In this document: one piece after another, positions 9,401 to 16,656 of the stretch
Position numbering within the stretch: position 1 is the first letter of the stretch
Layout: the number at the start of each line of letters is the position of its first letter
DNA from: Microlunatus antarcticus
GTDB taxonomy: Bacteria > Actinomycetota > Actinomycetes > Propionibacteriales > Propionibacteriaceae
Assembly: GCF_014193425.1 (NCBI RefSeq)
Contig: NZ_JACHZG010000001.1
Span: forward strand, 1,612,001-1,676,000
Length of the DNA stretch: 64,000 nucleotides
Direction of reading: 5' to 3'
Notes under the pieces: model-generated
Told to the model about the DNA's origin: nothing
The model's database searches: none
What the model saw: only the letters and a program-made list of their open reading frames with translations
Program-made: the position numbers and the translations under genes

Positions 9401-9925
9401 GACCGCCTCCTGTCCTGGCTCATCTCGGCGTGCGTGGCCAACCTCGAGGAGCTGGAAGACCTCCGAGACGTCGACCGGGCCGCCCTCAAGTTCTCGCTGG
9501 CGGCTTGGGTCGCCGGCACGAGCGAGGACGACATCAGCCAGGCCTACCCCGAGGCATGGGCAGCGGTGAAGGCGCAGCACCTCGAGACCCTGCTCGTCTG
9601 GTCACTCACCGGGTCGTTCGAGATCATCGCCGCGCTCGCCAACGATCTGGGCCTCCGCGAGTCAGCACACAGCAGGCTCGCCCCGAGCAGGCTCCGCTAC
9701 GGCGTGTTCGATGCAGAGCTGTGCCCGCTTGTTCGTAACGGCGCCGACCGGGTCGAGGTGGCCCGCATCGCAAACGAGTGCCTCGACGAGGCGCAGCCCA
9801 GAGGCTTTTTCTGGAGTCTCGTCGACGAGGTGGAGGTCCGCATTGCTGCCGAGCACGAAGCGAACGCTGAGGAGGCCGCGTCTGCTGAGGACGAGCCCAT
9901 CGAATCCTGGGAGGACATCCTCTAA
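6449..9925 (+). CDS. Fused PD-(D/E)xK-like nuclease and superfamily 2 helicase, Hachiman-like defence protein
   Basis: A 1158-residue protein. Residues ~70-235 look like a HamA/DUF1837 nuclease: GDFGE at 75-79, then D113 in QGPDTV and E131-x-K133 in VVVEAKC, a D...ExK catalytic pattern. The helicase follows: Walker A PTSAGKT at 458-464, motif Ia VVAPTRALV, motif II DEAQ at 568-571, motif III-like LASQFSD, motif V STLLEGVDFP and motif VI GRAGRAGR near 815-822; an alpha-helical C-terminus of ~300 residues has no recognised domain. In Hachiman defence these activities sit in two proteins, HamA and HamB; here they are one chain. Function against phage or plasmid DNA is inferred; an alternative is a mobile-element-associated DNA repair helicase. 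The gene sits alone between nrdJ and a recombinase region. Confidence 0.65.
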   Translation: MTTAFGAKLRVAAPPELACDGQLTVFRWTLDVAASDIAALAVAVGRAYLPDDMHLAYPTASVSPAVPTHDSVRKGDFGEMVAAGIYSTRMGRTVPYSKLQGKPVANATVQGPDTVSLTISPGENPKPVVVEAKCRSIGWPSNVLSALDDSAQVVTDEYLTQAWAAGVRLMRAHPDHARNFALSAAQHLGRLIDRDAPLAPHLRHAVAVVGDDRLPTSKINEHWTGSPPITELHVVLVPDLDGTRDHIFDAAAALTYADLTGGASALVSPGAKAGISGLLSRDLPSQLANTSSPTPLHTVLESSLWYLANEDGIALARAGVAATDSDPDVRGLAQLLTGAVGGARTTLTGRSLAAFADAARDVLNLSAPPDKMREVLDTTTADAALLEAARHVAAALLHRLERHPQTMTEAKGATGVAVRHVVSRMRRYGRHAFWPSQAEAVRGGLLDPAQRSLAVKMPTSAGKTTLMQLVAADTIDRHPEGVVAVVAPTRALVSQLFRDLRDGLPDDVSVRSSQGGLDYDTDLPSAGGVLDGPGVAVVTPERLDLDWRRAMTDDGGIDLQNIKLLIVDEAQHVDNGRRGATLELLIAKALRRDIRVVLLASQFSDVQAIANWINGDALESDWHPAWLERHVFIRGLPDTSPTRARTAYLWPEGSEPVEVFTLKPSGKTKGDGWIRDRKHEAAGLVEKWTSEGLVVVFTDLKSHALGLLNTISASAAPVSTPHPTLTELAASIEVLHPADAAALRNGFGLHHADVHRDVRRVIESAARRGLLRCIVCTSTLLEGVDFPARTVIAAYPPRTPEQQRPDIARLRNLEGRAGRAGRFVSGRLVVMTSDHDQARKWRRAMRQDLPPTRTALTEALMVLRHQAPEQMLPATKNIIDAVTIEALAESAAADGDFRRALEEALQRTFWSGTSAPQVLQTTLANGAGYVHQIAQRVPDAALRAALYRSGLKLEGCLKLRDAIAASLNAIVLILRAEQPDPADHDRLLSWLISACVANLEELEDLRDVDRAALKFSLAAWVAGTSEDDISQAYPEAWAAVKAQHLETLLVWSLTGSFEIIAALANDLGLRESAHSRLAPSRLRYGVFDAELCPLVRNGADRVEVARIANECLDEAQPRGFFWSLVDEVEVRIAAEHEANAEEAASAEDEPIESWEDIL

Positions 9926-10774
9926 CGTCGGCGTCTCGTGTGCCCGGAACCGCCGACTCCCTCGAGTGCCCGGAGCCCGTTGTCCGGAGGTCCACGCGCA
10001 GACCGCACGCGGGTCGCTCGGGTCCGCGGCGGCTCGGGACAACGGCTGGAGCGTCGGACTGCGTTCCCGAGTCCTTACAGGAGGCCTTTGGCTCCTGCTG
10101 ACCAGTTCCCCTCGGGGATGTGCCCCCGCGCTCGTTCGCCTGCGGGCGGCTGGTTTCGACCGAGGACGCGCAAGGGTTCACCACCCCTGTGGCTAGGGCC
10201 CTGCTTGGCGGCTTCCGGGCGTTGGCACCCACGTCACCGTTGGTACGTCGCAACTGGCGTTATCAGAAAAATCTGGAACGCGTGCAACCATCGGCACGCT
10301 GCAACTGTCGCTGCCAAGTGCATGCACTTGCACATTCGCCGTGGCGTCGTTCGCGTGTCGTCTCACAGCGTCTCCGACCGGTCAGCGAGGGCGGCGCGAG
10401 CAGTGGCGCGAGAGTGGCGCGGAGCTCGTGGCTGCTGGTGACGGTCCAGGTGAGCAGCAAGGCGCTGGCGACTCGCGCCTCCTCGGTGGTCTGGTCGCCG
10501 CGCGACGACGCAGCATGGAACTCGTCGCGACGGCGAGCCGCATCAAGTCGCCGGGCCGCTACGACTTTGCCACGCCCGGCCGGAACTGGGCGACGGCACG
10601 GCGCTCGGCCGCACAGGCCGCTCGCACGCCCCCCTATCTGCTCGTCGATGGTTAGGTCGCCCCGCTGCTAAGTGTCCACTCGTCCGGTCGTCGTGCCTGT
10701 CTGCGGGCCTGTCCGGTTGCCCGGCCCGGCGGAGGGGTCGGCGGACCAGCCGGAGATCCGCGGCTGCTGGTCGG
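9926..10774. other. Gene-poor stretch after the nuclease-helicase gene
   Basis: No reading frame here has a convincing start, composition or family match. On the minus strand around 10330-10590 one frame reads like protein (for example RRRDEFHAASSRGD and EEARVASALLL), but it has no clear start or stop context and may be a gene remnant. A perfect 16-nt palindrome, CAAGTGCATGCACTTG, lies at 10315-10330, and GCAACTG/GCAACC motifs recur at about 10251-10310. No terminator with a T-run was found. Confidence 0.4.
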
Positions 10775-11137
10775 TCACGGCTCCGCCCTCGGACGACGGT
10801 CCGCCTGGTGCTTCTGGTGAACGAGACCCTGCCGGACGGTCTGGTGGTGCTCCAGCGCTTCGGGTTCGGTAGCCGCGAGCAGCTCGCGCCCCTGCCACAG
10901 CTGGCCGTTGGGCTCGAGGGCGACGGTGCCGAAGATGAGTGGGCGATCGCTCTCGCCGAGCGGGCCGTGGTCGATGCCGAGCCAGGCAGTGATGACGCGT
11001 CGGTCACCGACCGCATCCGAGGCGACAGTGCGGTACTCCTCGTCGCTGTGGAGCTCGACGTAGCGCGCCAAGCTGATGGGCGTGCCTTTGCGGTCGTAGA
11101 TGGCGATGCCGGTGGTGGGACTACAGGGGACGCTCAT
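10775..11137 (-). CDS. Conserved-looking hypothetical protein, last gene of small-protein operon
   Basis: A 120-residue soluble protein from ATG 11137, not recognised. The sequence alternates beta-like stretches (IAIYDRKGTPISLARYVEL, RVITAWLGIDHG, LIFGTVALEPNG) and ends in an Arg/His-rich tail, suggesting a compact mostly-beta fold. Its start overlaps the stop of the preceding 63-residue frame by four bases (ATGA), the pattern seen through the whole operon. Nothing in the sequence gives an enzymatic function. Confidence 0.55.
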   Translation of the reverse strand: MSVPCSPTTGIAIYDRKGTPISLARYVELHSDEEYRTVASDAVGDRRVITAWLGIDHGPLGESDRPLIFGTVALEPNGQLWQGRELLAATEPEALEHHQTVRQGLVHQKHQADRRPRAEP

Positions 11138-11325
11138 CTAGCCTTCGTCTGGTCGGTGGTTGGTCCGGCGCGGACGAGGCCCACGTTCAGCGGAGTGGTC
11201 ATGCGGGCTCCTTCAGGCTGACGCCCCAGCGCACCGGTCGACGGTGAGGGCTTGCGCTTGAGGCGGCTGGGTGCGACGGCGACGCCGAGCCCGCCGCGGG
11301 CGTCGTTGATCAACTGCGCGATCAC
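11134..11325 (-). CDS. Small hypothetical protein in the 10.8-12.7 kb operon
   Basis: A 63-residue frame starting at GTG 11325, which overlaps the stop of the frame before it (GTGA), and ending in a four-base overlap with the next gene. The sequence (MIAQLINDARGGLGVAVAP, then a basic Ser/Pro-rich part) is not recognised. An internal ATG at about 11202 with GAAGGAG upstream could give a 22-residue product instead. Support comes mainly from the overlap pattern. Confidence 0.35.
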   Translation of the reverse strand: MIAQLINDARGGLGVAVAPSRLKRKPSPSTGALGRQPEGARMTTPLNVGLVRAGPTTDQTKAR

Positions 11326-11553
11326 CTACCCCGACACCGCCTTGCCCTCTCGGGGAGGAACAGGGGAGCGTGCCCGCCTGCTTCGGCCAGTCGGCGCAGG
11401 TGCGTCTGCGCGGCCAGGAACACCCGCGCCGGATCGGCCACCGCGACGGCTGCCCCAGCGGTTGCGCTGAGACGCAGCAGACGGACTTCGGTTGAGGAAG
11501 GCGACCGCTAGACGAGCACGCAGATCGCCCTCCGCCTCGGCCGACGTTGTCAT
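11322..11553 (-). pseudogene. Frameshifted hypothetical gene in the small-protein operon
   Basis: ATG 11553 overlaps the stop of the upstream gene (ATGA) and reads MTTSAEAEGDLRARLAVAFL; near 11505 the frame turns into Arg/Pro/Ser-rich nonsense, while a different frame continues sensibly (EVRLLRLSATAGAAVAVAD, then VFLAAQTHLRRLAEAGG) and ends at 11322 in a GTGA overlap with the next frame. One extra base near TTCCTCAACC explains the change. The repaired product would be about 76 residues and helical. Either a real disruption or an assembly error. Confidence 0.5.
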
Positions 11554-11987
11554 GGCGCGATCCCAGGGTCGGGTCCGGACACCACCGGGTCGACGGTCGT
11601 GGGAGCACAGGGGACAGCGGTCGGCGCGGAGTACGTCTCGTGCGCGTTTGGGGGCTCAGCAACTAGGCGTGCGGTGTCGACGAGGGAGGCGTAGTCGCCG
11701 GCCCACGGCAGCAGCCTGAGCGCGATGTCACGAACGGCCCGCGGGATCTCCCCGCGGCGTTCTGCCCCTCTCACCTCGAGGTGAAGCGCGTCCTCGAGGA
11801 ACAGCGGACGCAGATCGGCGAACCCGTCGGAGGTCCGTCGAGCGAGCTCACGCGCTGCGGCAGCACGCTCGCGGTAGTTGTCGGACGTCGCCAGCCGCTT
11901 CACAGCGGTACGCCGCATCCGCTCGTCGCTGGACCGGCAGCCCGCCGAGCGCATCGCCGCCATCAGCAGGTCCAGGTCGGCAGTCAT
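11550..11987 (-). CDS. Helical hypothetical protein, small-protein operon
   Basis: A 145-residue protein from ATG 11987, not recognised. The first ~100 residues are rich in charged amphipathic helices (DERMRRTAVKRLATSD, RERAAAARELARR, ALHLEVRGAERRG) with a HEAT-like feel; the last ~40 are Pro/Thr-rich and probably disordered. Start and stop both sit in four-base ATGA overlaps with neighbours, so it is almost certainly translated in an operon with them. Confidence 0.6.
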   Translation of the reverse strand: MTADLDLLMAAMRSAGCRSSDERMRRTAVKRLATSDNYRERAAAARELARRTSDGFADLRPLFLEDALHLEVRGAERRGEIPRAVRDIALRLLPWAGDYASLVDTARLVAEPPNAHETYSAPTAVPCAPTTVDPVVSGPDPGIAP

Positions 11988-12295
11988 GAGTTCACCGTCG
12001 GGCTCGCAAGGATGTCGCGGGCAACGGCCAGCAGCTCCTCGCTGCTGCTACCGGTCCAGTTCGGGAGCAGCGCACCGACGACCTGAACTTCTTCGGCGGT
12101 CTGCTCACCGCGCAGCGATGCCGCGTACAGCTCCCGCGCGACAGCGCTTCGCATGAGTAGCTGTGCCGCGTCGGCGTTGCCGCGCTCGGCTTGGAACCGG
12201 GCCAACTCGCGCCGGTCTGCCGCTCGGCCTAGCACGTGAGCGACCCACTCGTCCAAGGTGAGACCGGCCTCCTGCCAGGACTCCCACTCCTCCAT
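11984..12295 (-). CDS. Helical hypothetical protein, small-protein operon
   Basis: A 103-residue acidic helical protein from ATG 12295, not recognised. It opens MEEWESWQEAGLTLDEWVAH and contains an Ala/Glu/Arg-rich helical middle (ELARFQAERGNADAAQLLM). It starts one base after the stop of the gene upstream and ends in an ATGA overlap with the gene downstream. The overlap chain implies coordinated, possibly stoichiometric, production of these proteins. Confidence 0.65.
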   Translation of the reverse strand: MEEWESWQEAGLTLDEWVAHVLGRAADRRELARFQAERGNADAAQLLMRSAVARELYAASLRGEQTAEEVQVVGALLPNWTGSSSEELLAVARDILASPTVNS

Positions 12296-12296
12296 G

Positions 12297-12722
12297 TCAG
12301 CCCTCGTCCGAGATGTACTTCGACAGCAGCGCGAGCGCCGCCTGCAGCGAGGTGTCGAGCTGCCAGCAGAAGTGCAGGCACATCCACTCCGTCATCTCGG
12401 CCGGCCGAAGGTCGTTCCACTCCTCAGACACGCGGGAAGCATCTTGCAGGACCTCATGGGCCTCGGTGTCCAAGGTGCTGTGGCTCTTAGCGAAGAGTGA
12501 AGTTGAGCCGGCCTGCGCTGGTGGCGAGTCTGACGGAACCTGCAAATCGAAGTACGTGGCAACTTCCCACTCAGCCGCTTGGAGACGATCACCCGATAGC
12601 CGTTGAAGTTCCTTCCCCAAGGCCTCTACCGCTTCGGCAAGGTCGCCTCGATGCGGCTCCAGTGCGATCCACTCGCGTACGTCGGCAGGAGCGTCAACCT
12701 GCACTCGGATCTCAAGGTGCAC
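12297..12722 (-). CDS. First gene of small-protein operon; hypothetical, has a broken paralogue at 13.1 kb
   Basis: A 141-residue protein from GTG 12722, not recognised. The N-terminus (MHLEIRVQVDAPADVREWI) looks like a beta-strand opener followed by helices, with two Cys near CLHFCWQLD. The start region and ~45 nt of upstream DNA recur inverted at 13077-13168, where a related frame begins VRLEIRLQVKATADD but breaks soon after. Divergent from the XRE gene at 12782, so it is a good candidate for XRE repression. Function unknown. Confidence 0.65.
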   Translation of the reverse strand: MHLEIRVQVDAPADVREWIALEPHRGDLAEAVEALGKELQRLSGDRLQAAEWEVATYFDLQVPSDSPPAQAGSTSLFAKSHSTLDTEAHEVLQDASRVSEEWNDLRPAEMTEWMCLHFCWQLDTSLQAALALLSKYISDEG

Positions 12723-12764
12723 CGCATCATGCTACTCATCGTCTGTCGACTCATCGGCATCACG
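12674..12764. repeat. Inverted repeat, left arm (gene start plus upstream region)
   Basis: About 90 nt covering the start of the 141-residue gene and its upstream region. Its reverse complement matches 13077-13168 at roughly 75-80% by eye, including GACAGACGATGAGTAGCATG identical in both. The two arms flank the XRE gene almost exactly. Confidence 0.75.
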
Positions 12765-12781
12765 CTTCTACGTTCGCTGGT

Positions 12782-13081
12782 GTGCCGCCCACGAAGGTCC
12801 AGTTGGGGCGTCGGGCGGAGTTCGGGGCTCGGTTGCAGGAACTTCGCCTTCGGAGCGGGCTGACTCAAGAGCTGCTTGCGCACGAGGCTGGCCTTCATCG
12901 CACCTACGTCGGCGGCGTTGAACGGGGTGAGCGAAATGTCTCCCTGGACGCGATCTGGCGACTTGCTGATGCGCTCGCGGTACGACCGGGAGTCTTCTTC
13001 GCGCTGGGCCCGGAGTCGTGCGATGTGCAGCCATCGGTAGATGGTGCTGCCCTGACTGAGGCTCCGCCTGAGCCGGTGTGA
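12782..13081 (+). CDS. XRE-family transcriptional regulator
   Basis: A 99-residue protein from GTG 12782 (V-P-P-T-K). The helix-turn-helix spans residues ~13-68: FGARLQELRLRSGLTQELLA, then HEAGLHRTYVGGVERGERNVS and LDAIWRLADALAV, the classical XRE/HipB pattern. The longer upstream frame runs through the neighbouring gene on the other strand and was not used. The gene lies between two inverted copies of the same promoter region, so it probably represses both the small-protein operon on its left and the recombinase operon on its right. Confidence 0.85.
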   Translation: MPPTKVQLGRRAEFGARLQELRLRSGLTQELLAHEAGLHRTYVGGVERGERNVSLDAIWRLADALAVRPGVFFALGPESCDVQPSVDGAALTEAPPEPV

Positions 13082-13168
13082 TGCTGACGAGTTGACAGAC
13101 GATGAGTAGCATGAGGAGGTGCGTCTCGAGATCCGATTGCAGGTCAAGGCCACTGCTGACGACCGTGG
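13077..13168. repeat. Inverted repeat, right arm
   Basis: Mirror copy of 12674-12764, placed just after the XRE stop and ahead of the recombinase operon. It carries the same GACAGACGATGAGTAGCATG core, a ribosome-binding site (GAGGAG) and the beginning of a gene related to the 141-residue protein. Confidence 0.75.
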
Positions 13169-13371
13169 GTGAATCGGACTCTCACTGCAGCACGATGCCC
13201 CTTGCCGAGGCCATCGCGACACTGAGCGAAGGGCTCCACACCGACTCCGCCTTGCTTCTGCTCTGGCCAACTAGGGTCTGGTCGTCGAGCAAGACCCGCA
13301 GCTACGGCGGCCTCCAGTTACGACCTCTTGCCAGGGGCGCCGAGCTGCCAGGCGGGGAGACGGTCAGGTGA
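13119..13371 (+). pseudogene. Broken paralogue of the 141-residue gene, leader of the recombinase operon
   Basis: GTG 13119 follows GAGGAG and reads VRLEIRLQVKATADDRG before a stop, matching the start of the protein encoded at 12722. A second frame continues the similarity (MPLAEAIATLSEGL against GDLAEAVEALGKEL) and ends at 13371, overlapping the recombinase start by four bases (GTGA). An alternative start at ATG 13102 gives an 89-residue product in the second frame. Either a frameshifted remnant or a short leader that couples translation to the recombinase. Confidence 0.55.
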
Positions 13372-14798
13372 GGTACGAGGTCAAGGTGCGACAGCCGCTG
13401 CCCGCACTCGACCTCGACGTCGTCTCCCGCGCGTTGGGAGAGGCCGCGCTCGACGTGCGCCCCTCGGCCTACGTGGCATCGCCTAGTATCACCGTTGATG
13501 GCCGCATCAACCCCACGACCAGCTACTACCTGTGGTCCCACTGCCGGTCGAGCCCGCATCTAGGCACTGCAAATCGCATCGCCTCCGACCTCCGCCACTG
13601 GGTCTCGTTCCTGGTCAACGAGCGGAACTACCCTCCGTTCATCGGCGACCGCGATCCGGTCCTCATGGCGACGGAGGACGACTTCGCTGCCTTCTACCGT
13701 CGCTGCCAGTACCCCGAGTCGGCGGCACCCAGCGCCGGTCGAGACCCTGGGGAAGGTGCTATGACCTCCGACAGCTGGCGGGACGTGCGCTCGACGGCCA
13801 AGCGGCTCTACGAGCACCTCGACCGGTACTACCAGCACCCCATGCCGTTCGAGGTCGCCCAGGTCGTTCACCAGTCCACCGGTCGGCGCGGTACGACGAT
13901 CGTCGGCTACCGACCGCGCCGCCGGGCGACGGGGTCCCGCGGGACGCCCATCGACCCCTACTTCGTGCAGGTCCTCCTCCAGGCAGCGCTGCGCGTCGAC
14001 GCCGAAGGTTGCCAGCACCTCTACCTGGGTGCCGACCGCGACCAAGCCATACTTGCTCTCGGAGTTGCCACGGGCACCAGGCGCAACAATCTCTCGAACA
14101 TCACCAAGTACGAGGTCCCTCGGTGCGTGAGCCGCGACTTCACGGTGATGCGCGTCGCGGACTTCATTACGAAGGGAGACGCCGGCGGGGACGCGTTTGT
14201 CTTCGCCCACTACCTGCCAGCAGTGTGGGACTACCTCGAGGGCCGCCGCGCAGAGCTGACCGCGCAGGCCGGACCGTACGCTCCTGACCAGCCGCTCCAC
14301 ATCGAGTCGGCCGACGACGTCCGTGTCGCGTACAGCGACCCCGCCCATCGCGAGGCGGGCATCCAGACCCGTACCTGGGTCATGAGCGACGAGACCTTTC
14401 GGCGGCGGCTGGTCGACGCAGACGGCTCGTCACCTGTCCTCTTCCTGAACGAGTACACCGCGGAACCGCTCAGCTACGACAGCCTGTCCAACATCATCGA
14501 GTCTGCTCGCAAGTTCGCTGCCACGCGTATCGATCCGGCGTTCCCGCAGTCCTTCCGACTGCACGACCTTCGCCACACCTACGCAGTCCACCTGCTGCTC
14601 GCCGTCTACCACGGGACCATCGCTCGCAACCTACCCGAGCACCGGCGAGGGGACTACACCGTCGACCACCTCTCTGCCGCTCTGGAGCTCGTGAAGGCGT
14701 CTCTGGGCCACGCCAGCGAGGACTCGACGAAGCTCTACCTCGCGACCGCTCACCGGTTCATCGGCATCCCGGCCAACGAGTTCGTGGGTGCGCGCTGA
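13368..14798 (+). CDS. Tyrosine recombinase (TnpA-like integrase)
   Basis: A 476-residue site-specific recombinase. An N-terminal SAM-like core-binding region (~60-160) precedes the catalytic domain. Catalytic residues are readable: R238 in ATGTRRNN, H399-x-x-R402 in HDLRHTYA, H448 in LGHAS and the nucleophile Y457 in STKLYLA. GTG 13368 overlaps the preceding frame by four bases. It is the first of four linked genes resembling Tn554 (TnpA-TnpB-TnpC) or recombinase-in-trio elements; together they would cut and join the island ends. All catalytic residues are present, so it is probably active. Confidence 0.9.
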   Translation: MRYEVKVRQPLPALDLDVVSRALGEAALDVRPSAYVASPSITVDGRINPTTSYYLWSHCRSSPHLGTANRIASDLRHWVSFLVNERNYPPFIGDRDPVLMATEDDFAAFYRRCQYPESAAPSAGRDPGEGAMTSDSWRDVRSTAKRLYEHLDRYYQHPMPFEVAQVVHQSTGRRGTTIVGYRPRRRATGSRGTPIDPYFVQVLLQAALRVDAEGCQHLYLGADRDQAILALGVATGTRRNNLSNITKYEVPRCVSRDFTVMRVADFITKGDAGGDAFVFAHYLPAVWDYLEGRRAELTAQAGPYAPDQPLHIESADDVRVAYSDPAHREAGIQTRTWVMSDETFRRRLVDADGSSPVLFLNEYTAEPLSYDSLSNIIESARKFAATRIDPAFPQSFRLHDLRHTYAVHLLLAVYHGTIARNLPEHRRGDYTVDHLSAALELVKASLGHASEDSTKLYLATAHRFIGIPANEFVGAR

Positions 14799-16656
14799 TG
14801 GCGCATCGGACCAGGGGCCACCGCAGCGGCGCCTACGAGATCCTCCAGTTCGTCGGCGTTGACCACCATGCACTCACCATCACCATCAGACACGCGGCTG
14901 GCTTCCAGCCCCAGACATTCACCGTTCGGGCCCTCGAGACCCGAGCAGCACACCAGATGCTCGACGCGATGGCGGCCAGCATCCGGGTCAGCCCGACCGC
15001 AGACAGACACAGCAACTGGGAGTCGCGTGAGACCGTCGCGCAGGCGACGTGGTTCGCGCAAGTGCTCCTGGCCGAGCTGGACGCACACGGCATCTCCGAC
15101 TTCAGTCACCGCCGCGTCGACATCCCTTTGCTGCGATCCCTATACAACCCTCTTCAAGAGAACACGCGCAGGAACGCTGTGCACCTTCTGGCCCGGATCA
15201 TGCGGGCCGAGCACCCGAACGGCCATGCACTGGCTGCCGCGCTCAAGAACACCCGCTTCGCGGTCGAGGAGACCGAGCGGTTTACCTATGATGACGACAC
15301 CGCCCAGGCGATCGAAGCTGCCGCTAGAGGGGTCTGGTCAACGCACTATGCCGCCTATCGACAGCTCTTCGAGCGGATGGGACACGACGTGCACAAGGCG
15401 CGCGGGCGAGGCTGGCTTCACCTGCCCGCGCAGACGTCATCGACGCCTACCGGCGCACCCATCCGCACTGTTGCGCTCCGGCCGCAGGACAGCCCCTCGA
15501 TGGCGTCTTCGACCACGAGGTGGCCTGGGCCCTGACCCACCCAGAAGCGTTCGGGATCGCGCGCGGGCGTCAGAAGCCGCTGATCAGGCCGAGCCTTCGA
15601 GCGATCGGCACCCTTCTGTACCCCGATCGGGCCACCCTCACGGCGGCGCTCATCCTGCATTGCCTGGGGGAGGACAGCGGCTACAACTACGCAGTCCTCA
15701 TGGAGAAGAGCGTCGACAGCCTCGTGTACATCGGCGAGGACACGGCGCTCGAAGCTAACGTCAAGGCGCGTAATCAGAGCCAGGACACCCGCCCCACAAG
15801 CACCGCGTCCATCTTCACGCCGGGCGGGATCGTTGAGGTCCTCACAGCCATCAGCCGCTTCTCCCGGCACGCGCGGCGTCACCTCGTCGACGATGCGGGG
15901 GCCCAGCCGCCTATCGTCGGCCGGCTGTACGTCGCCCACGACTCCGAGCCCGCTGAATCGAAGGTCCTGACCAACACGTACCTCCATAACGGCTGGCGCG
16001 CTGACGTATTCGCGCATTACTGGACGCTGCAGACCGACCATCAGACGGTCTCGTTGAGGTTCCGGGCTCTCCGCCTCGTAGCTCAAGCCCGCGCGATGAA
16101 GGACGGCCTCAAGGCCGACGTTCACGGCCACAGCGAGCGTACGAAGGTCCACTACCTGGCGAACAGCCTTCCAGCGCACACCTTCCATCAGCACGCGACC
16201 GAGGCTCAGAACGCCTTTCACGACGACACCGTCGCGGGCTTCAGACACCCGAACGTCAACGACGACCACCCCGCCGCAGCAGCACTCGCCGCAGCAGCCG
16301 AGCACGGCACGGTCGCCGACGTCGAGGTGAGTCTCTGCGCCAGCGGCGGGAACGACCCGGTCGAGCCCACGAAGCCCTGCTCGCTGGGAATCGTCGCCTG
16401 CTTCGAGTGCCCCAACGGCTACCGGACCGTCGACCAGATTCCCGGGCTGCTCGCGGCCGTCGAACTCACCCACATCATCGAGGACAACAACGCCAACGAG
16501 TGGGAGACCGGCGAAGCTTCACAGCTGCGTTTCTTCGCCCAAGCCGCCCTCGACCAATTCCCCCCCCTCGTCATCGGCAACGTCCGCCGAAGCGTCGACC
16601 TGACCCCCCACATCCACACGGTCACCGGCATCTACCTGGAGCTTCGCCATGGCTGA
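14798..16656 (+). pseudogene. Frameshifted large recombinase-operon protein
   Basis: ATG 14798 overlaps the previous stop by one base and reads 200 sensible residues; near 15415, in a GC-rich run, the frame breaks. The following frame without any start reads on naturally (ARLASPARADVIDAYRRTHP, DGVFDHEVAWALTHPEAF) to 16656. The joined product would be ~615 residues, the size of Tn554-type large recombinase partners, with a Cys-rich stretch near the end (CSLGIVACFECPN) like that in the next gene. I cannot point to a full set of catalytic Arg/His/Tyr residues. A GTG at 15520 could restart translation of the second part. Pseudogene, programmed frameshift or sequencing error cannot be told apart here. 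Confidence 0.6.

Noticed and set aside
10120-10671. 183-codon plus-strand frame in the gene-poor stretch
   Set aside because: Ser/Arg/Ala-rich with no ribosome-binding site or domain; likely chance.
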